Below are positions 63,740-64,000 of a stretch of 64,000 bases of DNA, piece after piece. The translations under genes and the position numbers were made by a program. Under the pieces are notes generated by a model. It had not been told where the DNA came from and searched no databases. It saw nothing but the letters and a program-made list of their open reading frames with translations. Position 1 is the stretch's first letter. Every line of letters starts with the position of its first letter. The DNA is from Tetrahymena thermophila SB210. Taxonomy: Eukaryota; Ciliophora; Oligohymenophorea; Hymenostomatida; Tetrahymenidae. The stretch lies in assembly GCF_000189635.1 (NCBI RefSeq), contig NW_002476407.1, forward strand, positions 372,001 through 436,000, read 5' to 3'.

Positions 63740-64000
63740 ATGTACCAAGAATTAAAGTTTGAAGTAACTTTTGAAGTCCCTTCTAAGTGCATCTTCTAAG
63801 CATTGACTGAACAATTGTAAATAATTTTCCTTTTCTAAAAACTCTAATTGCATTAAAGAAGCAACCATTTGCAAAAAGTAATTAATAGTATAAAATAATA
63901 TATTTTGAAAATAAAAGCGAAGTTATGAAATATACAAGATCTCCAGCTGTAGTAGAACCCAAGCCTTAAGGCAAGTACTCAATTTTGGAGGGAAGAATTA
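63740..64000 (+). CDS. Aha1-type Hsp90 co-chaperone, START/AHSA1 domain (3' end outside window)
   Basis: Exon 63740-63816, intron 63817-63917 and the start of exon 2 from 63918 to the window edge. The first residues (MYQELKFEVTFEVPSKCIFQ, ALTEQLFEVMKYTRSPAVVE, GKYSILEGRI) match the beginning of the AHSA1 domain found at the C terminus of Aha1 and in small AHSA1-like proteins (ETF-TSPEELY-VFT-QE-V--FT-APA, GGKF-M-DG-V). Aha1 stimulates Hsp90 ATPase. Here the domain begins at the N terminus, so this is probably the short AHSA1-domain form rather than full Aha1. Confidence 0.7.

Overview
This window comes from the nuclear genome of a Tetrahymena-like ciliate. The DNA is very AT-rich, TAA and TAG occur throughout conserved reading frames where glutamine is expected, and every gene whose 3' end I could read stops at TGA. 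A standard-code reading shatters almost every gene. Under the ciliate code I could assemble about 23 genes by joining exons across AT-rich introns (mostly 44-90 nt, GTAA/GTAT...TAG/AAG). All exon joins are hand-read from sequence and not confirmed by transcripts.

Layout. 1-12.6 kb: the 3' part of a TPR protein, a possible tiny coiled-coil gene, a ten-exon lipin (phosphatidate phosphatase), a coiled-coil protein, a COMMD10-like gene on the minus strand, and mitochondrial ribosomal protein bL35. 12.6-13.7 kb: a diverged ~360-bp tandem repeat. 13.7-25 kb, minus strand: two unrecognised genes, a divergent importin alpha, a membrane-anchored cysteine-synthase-like enzyme, an ABHD5-like hydrolase and a small gene just upstream of it. 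26-38 kb, minus: a 2324-residue Gln/Asn-rich protein and a 1198-residue coiled-coil protein with a CSPP-like N terminus. 39.3-40.7 kb, plus: an intronless 468-residue protein. 41.7-47.7 kb, minus: a 1869-residue type I membrane protein. 48.3-51.6 kb, minus: the B-box protein described below. 52.2-64 kb: a divergent actin-related protein, a Sen1/UPF1-type helicase, a RING-H2 protein, a small coiled-coil protein, a p24 cargo receptor, an unrecognised protein and the first part of an Aha1-type Hsp90 co-chaperone.

The outstanding observation is the gene at 48298-51625 (minus). Its 3' half is built from microexons: after four ordinary exons come exons of 12 and 9 nt, then 26 consecutive exons of exactly 3 nt (one codon each), a 63-nt exon, seven more 3-nt exons and a 96-nt terminal exon. 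Each triplet sits between an intron ending in AG and an intron starting GTAA (once GTAC), every one of these introns is 43-73 nt long, and every junction is phase 0. The joined product is a stop-free protein of 350 residues. Because any subset of these exons keeps the frame, the arrangement could also generate very many isoforms. I know of no described gene of this form.

Most genes look like housekeeping genes (lipid metabolism, nuclear import, secretion, RNA processing, mitochondrial translation, protein folding) with no operon logic. No tRNA, rRNA, transposon or CRISPR array was seen, and no telomeric repeat.
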